A stretch of 64,000 bases of DNA from Histidinibacterium aquaticum (GTDB lineage: Bacteria > Pseudomonadota > Alphaproteobacteria > Rhodobacterales > Rhodobacteraceae): assembly GCF_008710275.1 (NCBI RefSeq), contig NZ_VYQE01000005.1:62001-126000 (forward strand). The letters run 5' to 3'. A model generated the notes under the pieces. It was given only the letters and a program-made list of their open reading frames with translations, was not told where the DNA came from and did not search any database. Below, piece after piece: positions 47,258 through 55,564 of this stretch (positions are counted from its first letter, which is position 1; each line of letters opens with the position of its first letter). The translations under genes were made by a program, and so were the position numbers.

Positions 47258-48625
47258 ATGATATTCAGACCGCTCCTGCTCCCGCTTCTTCTCCTCTTCG
47301 CCGGCCCGCTCGCCGCGCAGGAGGACGATGTCACGACCTACACGCTCGATAACGGCATGGAGGTCGTGGTGATCGAGGATCACCGCGCGCCGGTCGTCAC
47401 GCACATGGTCTGGTACCGCGCCGGGTCGGCCGACGAGCCTCCGGGCCAGTCCGGCGTCGCCCACTTCCTGGAGCACCTGCTCTTCAAGGCGACCGACGAC
47501 CTCGAGTCCGGCGAGTTCAGTGATACCGTGGCGGCGCAGGGCGGGTCGGACAACGCCTTCACCTCCTACGACTACACCGGCTACTTCCAGCGCGTCGCGG
47601 CCGACCGGCTCGAGCTCATGATGGAGATGGAAGCCGACCGTATGAATGACCTCCGGCTGACGCCCGAGGATATCGTGACCGAGCGCGACGTGATCCTCGA
47701 AGAGCGCAACCAGCGGGTCGACTCCAACCCGGGCGCCCTGGCGCAGGAGCAGATCCGCGCGGCCCAGTATCTCAACCATCGTTACGGCCTGCCGATCATC
47801 GGCTGGCGGCACGAGATGGAAGAGCTCGACATGGAGGACGCGCTGAGCTTCTACGATCTCTACTACTCGCCCAACAACGCGATCCTCGTGGTCGCGGGCG
47901 ACGTGGAGCCCGAAGAGGTGCTCGAGATGGCGCAGGAACACTACGGCCCGATTCCGGCGGAGGACCAGCTGCCCGAGCGCTTCCGCTCCACCGAGCCGCC
48001 GCAGCGGGCGGCCCGGCGGCTGACCTTCTCCGATCCGCGCGTCGCACAGCCCTACCTCGTGCGGTCCTACATCGCGCCGGAGCGTGATGCGGGCGCGCAG
48101 GAAGAAGCGGCGGCCCTCGTCTACCTCGCCGAGTTGCTGGGCGGTTCGCCCTTCACCTCCGAGCTGGGACAGGCGCTCCAGTTCGACAGCGACATCGCGG
48201 TCTACTCCGGCGCGGGCTATGACGGCATCTCGCTCGACAGCACGACCTTCACGGTCTCCGTCGCACCTCAGCCCGACGTGACTCTCGAGGAGGCGGAAGC
48301 GGCGATGGAAGAGGTCCTCGCGAGCTTCCTCGAGGACGGGCCCGATGCGGAGGCGATGGAGCGCATCCGCACGCAGCTCAAGGCCTCCGAGATCTACGCC
48401 CGCGACAACGTCCAGGGGCTCGCCCGCCGCTACGGCCAGGCGCTGACCTCCGGCCTCACGGTCGAAGACGTGCAGGCCTGGCCCGACATCCTGCAGGAAG
48501 TCACGGCCGAAGACGTCATGGAGGCCGCCCGCGGCGTGCTGCGGCCCGAGGGATCGGTCACCGCCTACGTGACCCCCGAAACGCAAGAGACGGCCGCGGC
48601 CGAGACCCAGGAGGAGACCCAATGA
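47258..48625 (+). CDS. M16 zinc peptidase (active subunit)
   Basis: A 455-residue periplasmic M16-type peptidase. Signal peptide MIFRPLLLPLLLLFAGPLAA. The inverted zinc motif HFLEHLLFK (HxxEH) is intact, and a downstream Glu ligand is likely in TERDVILEERNQR. The partner gene overlaps its end by four bases (ATGA), so the two are made together and probably form a heterodimer like other alpha/beta M16 pairs. Confidence 0.94.
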   Translation: MIFRPLLLPLLLLFAGPLAAQEDDVTTYTLDNGMEVVVIEDHRAPVVTHMVWYRAGSADEPPGQSGVAHFLEHLLFKATDDLESGEFSDTVAAQGGSDNAFTSYDYTGYFQRVAADRLELMMEMEADRMNDLRLTPEDIVTERDVILEERNQRVDSNPGALAQEQIRAAQYLNHRYGLPIIGWRHEMEELDMEDALSFYDLYYSPNNAILVVAGDVEPEEVLEMAQEHYGPIPAEDQLPERFRSTEPPQRAARRLTFSDPRVAQPYLVRSYIAPERDAGAQEEAAALVYLAELLGGSPFTSELGQALQFDSDIAVYSGAGYDGISLDSTTFTVSVAPQPDVTLEEAEAAMEEVLASFLEDGPDAEAMERIRTQLKASEIYARDNVQGLARRYGQALTSGLTVEDVQAWPDILQEVTAEDVMEAARGVLRPEGSVTAYVTPETQETAAAETQEETQ

Positions 48626-49932
48626 TCCGCATCCTTCTCGCCCTGACGGCGACCCTCTGGGCCGCCACCGCCCGCGCCGAGATCGAGGTGCAGGAGATCA
48701 CCTCGCCCGGTGGCATCGACGCCTGGCTCGTCGAGAGCCACGAAATTCCCTTTGTCGCGGTCGAGGCGCTCTTCGCCGGCGGCGCCTCTCTCGACCGAGA
48801 AGGCAAGCGGGGGGCGGTCAACCTGATGACCGCGCTCATCGAGGAGGGCTCGGGCGACATGACCGCGCGCGAGTTCCAGCGCGAGCTGGAGCGGCTCGCC
48901 GCGCGGTTCAGCTACGACGTCTATGACGACGCGCTGTCGGTCTCCGCCCGCTTCCTGTCCGAGAACCGGGACGAGTCGGTCGACCTGCTGAACCAGTCGC
49001 TGACCGATCCCGCCTTCGACGAAACGGCGATCGAGCGCGTGCGCAGCCAGGTGCTCGCCAACATCCGGTCTCGTGCCCAGAACCCGAACGACATTGCCTC
49101 GGAGACCTTCTACCGCGAAGCCTTCGGCAACCATCCCTATGGCTCCGATATCAGCGGTACGCTCGAGAGCGTCGAGGGTCTGACCCGGGACGACCTGGTG
49201 CAGGCCTTCGACGACACCGTCGTCCGCGACCGGATCCACGTGGCTATCGTGGGCGACATCACCCCCGAGGCCGCCGGCGAGATGCTCGACGAGATGTTCG
49301 AGGGTCTGCCCGAGACCGGCCCCGAGTTGCCCGAGGAGGTCGAGGTCGGGATCGAGGGCGGTACCACCGTCATCGATTTTCCCTCGCCGCAGTCCGTCGC
49401 CTTCTTCGGACACGAGGGGTTGGAACGTGACGATCCGGACTACTTCGCCGCCTATATCCTTAACGAGATCCTCGGCGGTTCCGGCCGGCAGTCGATCCTC
49501 ATGGAGGAGGTGCGCGAGAAGCGCGGGCTTACCTATGGTGTGGGTACCTACCTCGTGCCCAAGGAACACGCCGAGCTCTACCTGGGGTCGGTGTCCTCGG
49601 CCAACGACCGGGTGGCTCAGGCCATCGATGTGATCCGCGCCGAATGGGCCGAGATGCAGGAAAACGGCGTTACCGCCGAGCAGCTGGAGGAGGCCAAGAC
49701 CTATATCACCGGCGCCTACCCGCTGCGGTTCGACGGCAACGCCCGGATCGCCGAAATCCTCGTCGGAATGCAGTTCACCGGCCTGCCGGCCGACTACATC
49801 GAGACCCGCAACGCCCAGATCGAGGCGGTCACGCTGGAGGAGATCAACCGCGTCGCCTCCGAGCTCCTGGCGCCGGAAGAGCTGCACTTCGTCGTGGTCG
49901 GCCAGCCGGAAGGCCTCGGCGAAACCAACTGA
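48622..49932 (+). CDS. M16 peptidase-like protein (non-catalytic subunit)
   Basis: A 436-residue protein with signal peptide MIRILLALTATLWAATARA. At the position of HxxEH it has NLMTALIEEGSGD, so zinc ligands are missing. It keeps the Arg-Tyr pair used in substrate binding (REKRGLTYGVGTYL). This is the pattern of the regulatory or substrate-binding half of a two-gene M16 peptidase. Confidence 0.93.
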   Translation: MIRILLALTATLWAATARAEIEVQEITSPGGIDAWLVESHEIPFVAVEALFAGGASLDREGKRGAVNLMTALIEEGSGDMTAREFQRELERLAARFSYDVYDDALSVSARFLSENRDESVDLLNQSLTDPAFDETAIERVRSQVLANIRSRAQNPNDIASETFYREAFGNHPYGSDISGTLESVEGLTRDDLVQAFDDTVVRDRIHVAIVGDITPEAAGEMLDEMFEGLPETGPELPEEVEVGIEGGTTVIDFPSPQSVAFFGHEGLERDDPDYFAAYILNEILGGSGRQSILMEEVREKRGLTYGVGTYLVPKEHAELYLGSVSSANDRVAQAIDVIRAEWAEMQENGVTAEQLEEAKTYITGAYPLRFDGNARIAEILVGMQFTGLPADYIETRNAQIEAVTLEEINRVASELLAPEELHFVVVGQPEGLGETN

Positions 49933-49987
49933 GACGGGCGAGAATACCCCTCGCAGAATCGAATAGGGCCATGCTACGCCTAGTGGC

Positions 49988-51817
49988 ATGGCCCGCCATG
50001 ACCCCAACATAGGCGAAAACCGCCCCGTCATCCGTCAACTTGACGAAGGTGCGGTGAACCGTATCGCGGCCGGCGAGGTCGTGGAGCGGCCCGCCTCGGC
50101 GGTGAAGGAACTCGTCGAGAACGCGATCGACGCCGGCGCCACGCGCGTGGCTATCGACTATGCCGACGGCGGCAAGCGCCTGATCCGGGTGACGGACAAT
50201 GGCTGCGGCATGACGGCGGAGGACCTGCCGCTCGCCCTGAGCCGGCATGCCACGTCCAAGACGTCCGGCGAGGATCTCCTCAACATCCACACCTTCGGCT
50301 TCCGCGGCGAGGCGCTCCCCTCGCTTGGCGCCGTCGCGCGGCTGACCATCACCAGCCGTGCCACCGGCGAGGAGGCCGCCGAGATCTCGGTCTCCGGCGG
50401 CCGGCTGGACAAGGTGCGCCCCGCCGCCCTCTCCGCCGGAACCCGCGTCGAGCTGCGAGACATCTTCCACGCTACGCCGGCCCGGCTGAAGTTCATGCGG
50501 ACCGACCGGGCCGAGGCGCAGGCCATTGCCGAAACGGTGAAGCGCCTCGCGCTGGCGGAGCCCTTTGTCTCCTTCACGCTCACCGACTGCTCCTCGGAAA
50601 GCCCGCGCACCGTCTTTCGCGCCGATGCGCAGACGGGCGACCTCTTCGACGCGCTCCACGGCCGGACCGCGCAGGTTCTGGGCCGGGACTTCGCCGAGAA
50701 CGCCGTGCCCCTCGACACGGAGCGGGAGGGTCATCACCTTACCGGATACGCTGCCCTGCCGACTTACTCCCGCGGCTCCGCCGTGCAGCAGTTCCTCTTC
50801 GTCAACGGCCGGCCGGTCACCGACAAGCTGCTCATCGGCGCGCTCCGGGGGGCCTACGCGGACTTCCTCAGCCGCGACCGGCACCCGGCCGCCGTGCTCT
50901 TCGTCGACTGCGTGCCGAAGCTGGTGGACGTGAACGTCCACCCGGCCAAGAGCCAGGTCCGATTCCGCGAGTCCGGTATCGTTCGCGGCCTCATCGTCTC
51001 CGGCATCCGCCATGCCCTCGCCGAGGCCGGCCACCGCGCCTCCTCGACGGTGGCGGGCGAGACGCTTGGCGCCTTCCGCCCCGAGCCCGCGCCCGAAGCA
51101 CGCGTCTACCAGATGGACCGCCCGACGCCCCGGCCCGCGACCTACAGGCCTCAGGGTTTCGCTGAGATGGAGCAACCCTCGGTCCGCTCCGAACGCGAGG
51201 TCGCGCGCCGCGCGGACGAGCACGTCGAGGAGGCGAGCCATCCGCTCGGTGCCGCCCGCGCGCAGGTGCACGAGAACTACATCATCGCCCAGACCGAGCG
51301 CGGCATCGTCGTGGTCGATCAGCACGCCGCCCACGAGCGACTCGTCTACGAGCGGCTCAAGCGGCAGATGGCGGACAACGGCATCGCCTCGCAGGCCCTC
51401 CTGATCCCGGAGGTCGTCGAACTCTCCGAGACCGACGCCGCGCTTCTGCTGTCCCATGCCGAGGCGCTCGCGGAACTCGGTCTGGGGATCGAGCCCTTCG
51501 GCGGCGCCGCGGTCTGCGTCCGGGAGACGCCGGCGCTCCTCGGCGAGGTCGATGCCAGGGCGCTCGTCTCCGACATACTCGACGAATTGACGGACCTGGG
51601 GGAGACGACCGCCCTGCGCGCGCGCCTCGACGCGATCCTCTCGCGGGTGGCCTGTCACGGATCGGTGCGCTCGGGGCGGCGGATGCAGCCCGAAGAGATG
51701 AACGCCCTCTTGCGCGAGATGGAAGCGACGCCGCACTCCGGCCAATGCAACCACGGCCGACCCACCTACGTGGAACTGCAGCTTTCCGACATCGAGCGGC
51801 TTTTCGGGCGCAGCTGA
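49988..51817 (+). CDS. mutL: DNA mismatch repair protein MutL
   Basis: A 609-residue MutL. The N-terminal GHKL ATPase contains ELVENAIDAGAT, VTDNGCGM, and TFGFRGEALPSL; the MutL-type C-terminal dimerisation domain (about 425-609) includes QHAAHERLVYERLK and ACHGSVRSGRRM. The DQHAAHE pattern resembles the conserved motif of MutL endonuclease-type proteins, which is expected in bacteria lacking MutH. ATG 49988. Confidence 0.96.
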   Translation: MARHDPNIGENRPVIRQLDEGAVNRIAAGEVVERPASAVKELVENAIDAGATRVAIDYADGGKRLIRVTDNGCGMTAEDLPLALSRHATSKTSGEDLLNIHTFGFRGEALPSLGAVARLTITSRATGEEAAEISVSGGRLDKVRPAALSAGTRVELRDIFHATPARLKFMRTDRAEAQAIAETVKRLALAEPFVSFTLTDCSSESPRTVFRADAQTGDLFDALHGRTAQVLGRDFAENAVPLDTEREGHHLTGYAALPTYSRGSAVQQFLFVNGRPVTDKLLIGALRGAYADFLSRDRHPAAVLFVDCVPKLVDVNVHPAKSQVRFRESGIVRGLIVSGIRHALAEAGHRASSTVAGETLGAFRPEPAPEARVYQMDRPTPRPATYRPQGFAEMEQPSVRSEREVARRADEHVEEASHPLGAARAQVHENYIIAQTERGIVVVDQHAAHERLVYERLKRQMADNGIASQALLIPEVVELSETDAALLLSHAEALAELGLGIEPFGGAAVCVRETPALLGEVDARALVSDILDELTDLGETTALRARLDAILSRVACHGSVRSGRRMQPEEMNALLREMEATPHSGQCNHGRPTYVELQLSDIERLFGRS

Positions 51818-51855
51818 CCCTTTCCGCGCGGCCGGAACGAATGTAGAACAGGAGC

Positions 51856-53031
51856 ATGATCCAGATCGGCGATACCACTCTCAACCTGTCAGACCCGGCC
51901 ACTCTCGCGCTCGTCGGGGGCGGGGCCGTGGCGCTCCTGCTCGTCCTGATGCTCATGGCCACCATGCGTCGGGCCGGCGCTTCGGCCCGTGTCGCGGAAG
52001 AGCTGGCGCGCCAGCTTGGCGGGGTGAACTCCCGGGTCCAGTCGCTCGCCGACGGTCAGCAGCAGCTCTTCGGCGGTCTCACCTCGGTTTCGGAGGCGCA
52101 GGCCCAGAGCCAGACCAAGACGCTTCACCTGATGGAGCAACGTCTCGCGACCGTGACCGAGGCGATGAACCAGCAGCTCGGCGCGACCACCCGGAACACC
52201 GCGCAGTCGCTGGGGGAGCTGCAGCAGCGGCTTCAAGTGATCGACAAGGCCCAGGCGAACATCACCAAGCTTTCGGGCGACGTGCTCTCGCTCCAGGACA
52301 TCCTGTCGAACAAGCAGACCCGCGGGGCCTTCGGCGAGATCCAGCTGCACGACATCGTCCACAAGGCGCTGCCCTCCGACAGCTACACGCTTCAGGCGAC
52401 GCTCTCGAACGGGAAGCGGGCGGATTGCCTGATCCACCTCCCGAACCCTCCGGGCCCCATCGTGGTCGACAGCAAGTTCCCTCTCGAGCCCTACGAGGCG
52501 CTGCGCACCGCCTCGACCGAGCACGAGGCGAAACAGGCCCTGCGCGACCTCAAGACGGCGCTCAAGGCGCATATCCGGGCCATTGCGGAGAAGTACATCA
52601 TCGAGGGAGAGACCGCCGACGGCGCGCTCATGTTCTTGCCGTCGGAGGCGATCTACGCCGAGCTTCACGCGAACCACGGCGACATCGTGCGCGAGGGGTT
52701 CGCGGCCCGCGTCTGGATCGTCTCGCCCACCACCTGCATGGCGACGCTCAACACCATGCGGGCGGTGCTCAAGGACGCGCGGATGCGCGAACAGGCCGGC
52801 GCCATCCGCAAGGCGCTCGGCCAGCTTCACCGGGACGTCGAGATCGTGGGCGAACGCGCCGCCAAGCTCGAGACGCACCTGCGCCAGGCAGGAGAGGACG
52901 TGTCCGGCATTCTCACAGCGGCGCAGCGCGCCGGGAAGCGGGCCCACCGGCTCGACAACTTCGACTTCGAGGAACTGGCGCCCGAGAGCGACGAGAGCCA
53001 CGTCGTCCCCTTGTCAGCGCCGGGCCGCTAG
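51856..53031 (+). CDS. rmuC: DNA recombination protein RmuC
   Basis: A 391-residue RmuC homologue. One N-terminal transmembrane segment (about 15-35), a coiled coil (about 45-140; EQRLATVTEAMNQQLGATTRN), then the RmuC nuclease-like core with ILSNKQTRGAFGEIQLHDIV, VVDSKFPLEPYE and AAYIEG-type residues. It limits inversions between short repeats in E. coli. ATG 51856 follows AGGAGC. Confidence 0.93.
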   Translation: MIQIGDTTLNLSDPATLALVGGGAVALLLVLMLMATMRRAGASARVAEELARQLGGVNSRVQSLADGQQQLFGGLTSVSEAQAQSQTKTLHLMEQRLATVTEAMNQQLGATTRNTAQSLGELQQRLQVIDKAQANITKLSGDVLSLQDILSNKQTRGAFGEIQLHDIVHKALPSDSYTLQATLSNGKRADCLIHLPNPPGPIVVDSKFPLEPYEALRTASTEHEAKQALRDLKTALKAHIRAIAEKYIIEGETADGALMFLPSEAIYAELHANHGDIVREGFAARVWIVSPTTCMATLNTMRAVLKDARMREQAGAIRKALGQLHRDVEIVGERAAKLETHLRQAGEDVSGILTAAQRAGKRAHRLDNFDFEELAPESDESHVVPLSAPGR

Positions 53032-53069
53032 GGTTCACTGTGAAGGGTCAGTCAGCGGGGAGCGGATCG

Positions 53070-53480
53070 ATGCGGAGCATTGCAGTAGCGGCAGCGGCAG
53101 CGCTTCTCGCGCTCGGCGCCTGCGAGATCACGCCGACGGGGGATACCCGGCCGGACACGCGCTTTTCGGCCAGTAGCCGGCAGCTCTTCCAGGATACCTA
53201 CCAGGAAATCCCCTTTGCACAGGGCGCGGTCTACGTGATCGCGCCGGACGGGACCTCCGACACGATGGCGACCTACCGGCTCGTTCCCTGCGGCGGCGGC
53301 GACCGGATCTGCGGCGACAGCCTTCACGGCAGTGCCGGGCAGGTGACCCGCGGCGCAGAGTTCTTCGAGGTGAGGGGCGCCTATCCCGGCCGGACCTTCC
53401 GGCTGAGCCCCGGCGGCGACGGCTACATGCTTCAGGGCAACCTCGCCGTGCCCGTCGCGTGGGACCACGACGAGAGCTGA
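53070..53480 (+). CDS. Hypothetical lipoprotein
   Basis: A 136-residue probable lipoprotein with signal MRSIAVAAAAALLALGAC (lipobox LGAC, Cys18). The mature part has two Cys in LVPCGGGDRICGDSLHG, possibly a disulfide. No family recognised. It follows rmuC by 38 bases and converges with the Cys-rich gene. Confidence 0.65.
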   Translation: MRSIAVAAAAALLALGACEITPTGDTRPDTRFSASSRQLFQDTYQEIPFAQGAVYVIAPDGTSDTMATYRLVPCGGGDRICGDSLHGSAGQVTRGAEFFEVRGAYPGRTFRLSPGGDGYMLQGNLAVPVAWDHDES

Positions 53481-53484
53481 CGTC

Positions 53485-54009
53485 TCAGCTAGGCTGCGGG
53501 ACGTAAGGCCCAAGCGACTTCAGGAAACTCCGGATTTCGCGCGGCAGCGGGCCGGCAAGACGTTCGGCCAGAAGGCCCGCGGTCCAAGCCTCGCCGGGGG
53601 GCGGGCAGAGTTCCGCTTCGAGCCGGTCGAGCTTGTCCCTCGCCTCGGATGGCAGGGACCACGCCCGGGCTGCCAGAAGCATCGCACGCCATTCCTGGAT
53701 GCGCGCCAGGTCGCGAAAGACAGAGGCCATCGGGGCGGTGAGCGAGGGGTCGTCCAGCCAGGACGCTCCGCCGAAGATCTCCTGCGTCACGTATTGCCCG
53801 GCTCCGTTGCACGCGTAGGCCACGCAACCGGAGAAGCCCAGCCGATCCCGGTCGGGATGGATCGAGCAGAGGCCGGACGTCGCGAGGTGGGGACAGGCTG
53901 TATCGGCGGACTTGTCGATGGCCATGCCGTCGCCCTTGTCGAAGGCGAAGGCCATGCAGCACAGCGCGGCGCAGCGGCCGCAATCCTCGGTCAGCTCGGG
54001 CGCGTCCAT
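53485..54009 (-). CDS. Cys-rich protein with YkgJ-like CxxCxxxCC motif
   Basis: A 174-residue protein whose first 75 residues hold nine Cys: CGRCAALCC, then DTACPHL, GLCSIHPD, and SGCVAYACNG. The CxxCxxxCC pattern is that of YkgJ-type putative zinc- or iron-chelating domains. The rest is helical and hydrophilic. Function is unknown; possibly a metal or Fe-S-carrying protein. It is next to chrR, but separated by a terminator and in its own unit. Confidence 0.75.
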   Translation of the reverse strand: MDAPELTEDCGRCAALCCMAFAFDKGDGMAIDKSADTACPHLATSGLCSIHPDRDRLGFSGCVAYACNGAGQYVTQEIFGGASWLDDPSLTAPMASVFRDLARIQEWRAMLLAARAWSLPSEARDKLDRLEAELCPPPGEAWTAGLLAERLAGPLPREIRSFLKSLGPYVPQPS

Positions 54010-54035
54010 ACTCGCGCTTCACCACGCCGGGGCGG

Positions 54036-54072
54036 AAAAGGAAAGGGGCCGGTCCCCTGCGGACCGGCCCCT
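54036..54072 (-). terminator. Rho-independent terminator of the rpoE-chrR operon
   Basis: AGGGGCCGGTCC (54044-54055) and GGACCGGCCCCT (54061-54072) form a perfect 12-base hairpin; on the minus strand TTTCCTTTT follows. It ends the chrR transcript 31 bases past its stop. Confidence 0.85.
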
Positions 54073-54102
54073 GGAGGCATGCGGATGACCTAGGGAGCCG
54101 GG

Positions 54103-54765
54103 TCAGATCCGCATGACTTTCTGGGCAAGCCGCGGCAGCAGGCCGGAAAAGCGCAGCGGCGCCTCCGTCGCGGCCAGGCAGATGCAGTCCTCGCCCGGTT
54201 CGGCGATCGGAGTATGGGTGACGTCATCGTCGGCCATCTCGACGTCGCCGGGACCGAAGCGGCCGGCGGCATCCGAGAAGGCGCCCGCAAGAACCAGCGT
54301 CATCTCGGAGCCAGAATGGCTGTGGTCCGGAACCTCGACCCCGCCCGGGATGCGCAGAAGACGCACGCTGGCGTCCCCTTCCACCGGGAGGATGGCCTGC
54401 GACACGCCGCCGCCGACACGCTTCCAGGACACGGCATCGAGATCGCCGCCGACGTAGGACCGCAGCGGGGCGGGCAGGACGCCGGAGGTCGCGGGCGGCG
54501 GTGTCTCCTCGGCCTTTGCCTTTTCCACGTCGATGCCCTCGATCAGGCGGAAGGTCGCGGCGAGGCTGTCTTCGCTCAGCTCGGCCTCGTCCGCCTGGTC
54601 CAGCAGTGCGCCGCCGACGGCGTCGAAGGCGTGCATCCGCGCGCGGCACTCGTCGCAGAGCGAGATGTGCGACGCGACCACGAGGTCGAACGCCTCGGGC
54701 AGGGTGCCGGCGCAATAGCCCCTCAGCATCGCGTCCGGCAGGTGGTGTGCAATTTGGCGGGTCAT
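54103..54765 (-). CDS. chrR: ChrR-family zinc anti-sigma factor
   Basis: A 220-residue anti-sigma factor for RpoE. The N-terminal zinc-binding anti-sigma domain has His8, His33, Cys37 and Cys40 in the same spacing as Rhodobacter sphaeroides ChrR (6, 31, 35, 38). The C-terminal cupin-like domain (about 110-215) has HSHSGSEMTLVLAG. ChrR releases RpoE in response to singlet oxygen. The ATG overlaps the rpoE stop by four bases. Confidence 0.93.
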   Translation of the reverse strand: MTRQIAHHLPDAMLRGYCAGTLPEAFDLVVASHISLCDECRARMHAFDAVGGALLDQADEAELSEDSLAATFRLIEGIDVEKAKAEETPPPATSGVLPAPLRSYVGGDLDAVSWKRVGGGVSQAILPVEGDASVRLLRIPGGVEVPDHSHSGSEMTLVLAGAFSDAAGRFGPGDVEMADDDVTHTPIAEPGEDCICLAATEAPLRFSGLLPRLAQKVMRI

Positions 54766-55325
54766 CCCGTTTCTTCCCTCATTTCATGGCGCAGGCGATC
54801 CAGCGCCAGCCGTATCCGGGATTTGATCGTCCCCAGCGGAAGCCCGGTCTCTTCCGCGATCTGCGAATGCGTGAGCTCGCCGAAATAGGCGCGCTCGACC
54901 AGCACTCGCTGCTTTTCGGGCAGGGCCTGCAACGCCTCTGACAGGCGCTCGGCATCCTGCTGCAAAGCCAGTTCTTCGTCCTGCGCGGGCTCCGCCTCGG
55001 GGCCCCAGGGCAGGTCTTCCGGCTCTGGCCGGCGGTTGCGGCGCACGATGTCGATCCGCCGGTTCCGGGCGATGGTGTACACCCAGGTGCTCACGCTGGC
55101 CCGCGCCGGATCGAACTGCTCCGCCTTGCGCCAGACCGTGGCCATCACGTCCTGCGTCACTTCTTCGGCCATGTCCGGGGCGGACCCGGACTTGATCAGG
55201 TAGGCCTTAACGCGGGGCGCGAAATACTCGAACAGAGAGGCGAAGGCCGCCTGGTCTCTCAGGTCGCGAATGGCCTTCATCTCGGCGATCCACGCCGGGG
55301 GGCGTGTCTGCTCGGCGGATATCAC
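54762..55325 (-). CDS. rpoE: ECF sigma factor RpoE
   Basis: A 187-residue ECF sigma factor (region 2: AEEVTQDVMATVWRKAEQFD, WVYTIARNRRIDIVRR; region 4: SQIAEETGLPLGTIKSRIRL). It resembles the R. sphaeroides RpoE of the singlet-oxygen response and is partnered by chrR. I chose GTG 55325 (GTG ATA TCC GCC), preceded by AGAGGACC; the frame stays open upstream but crosses the proposed promoter. The gene diverges from the amine-oxidase-like gene. Confidence 0.92.
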   Translation of the reverse strand: MISAEQTRPPAWIAEMKAIRDLRDQAAFASLFEYFAPRVKAYLIKSGSAPDMAEEVTQDVMATVWRKAEQFDPARASVSTWVYTIARNRRIDIVRRNRRPEPEDLPWGPEAEPAQDEELALQQDAERLSEALQALPEKQRVLVERAYFGELTHSQIAEETGLPLGTIKSRIRLALDRLRHEMREETG

Positions 55326-55415
55326 GACTGGTCCTCTTTCCTCCGGCAATAGCCGGGGCCGAGCCCTTACGGCATCGGGTGTCCGGCCCCGCAGGTCCGG
55401 TTTGGCGGCTGGTCG

Positions 55416-55444
55416 TGATCCCGTCAACATGGCTTCGGTACGCG
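55416..55444 (+). promoter_or_regulatory. RpoE-type promoter for the amine-oxidase operon
   Basis: TGATCC at 55416-55421, a 17-base spacer, and TACGCG at 55439-55444. TGATCC is the -35 element I associate with R. sphaeroides RpoE promoters. It overlaps the rpoE-chrR promoter on the opposite strand. Confidence 0.55.
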
Positions 55445-55464
55445 GGGGCGTACCCGGCGGATCA
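55435..55464 (-). promoter_or_regulatory. RpoE-type promoter for rpoE-chrR (autoregulation)
   Basis: On the minus strand TGATCC (55464-55459), an 18-base spacer, and TACCGA (55440-55435). This places the start of transcription about 100 bases before the rpoE GTG. Its -10 element shares the TA with the plus-strand promoter. Confidence 0.58.
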
Positions 55465-55564
55465 CAACATCCTGAGATTTATTCCGCATTCGATCCGTAT
55501 TGGCCGTTGCGCCGTATGTCCCACAACGCCGACAAGGGCTGAACGGAACGAAGGACCAGACAAT

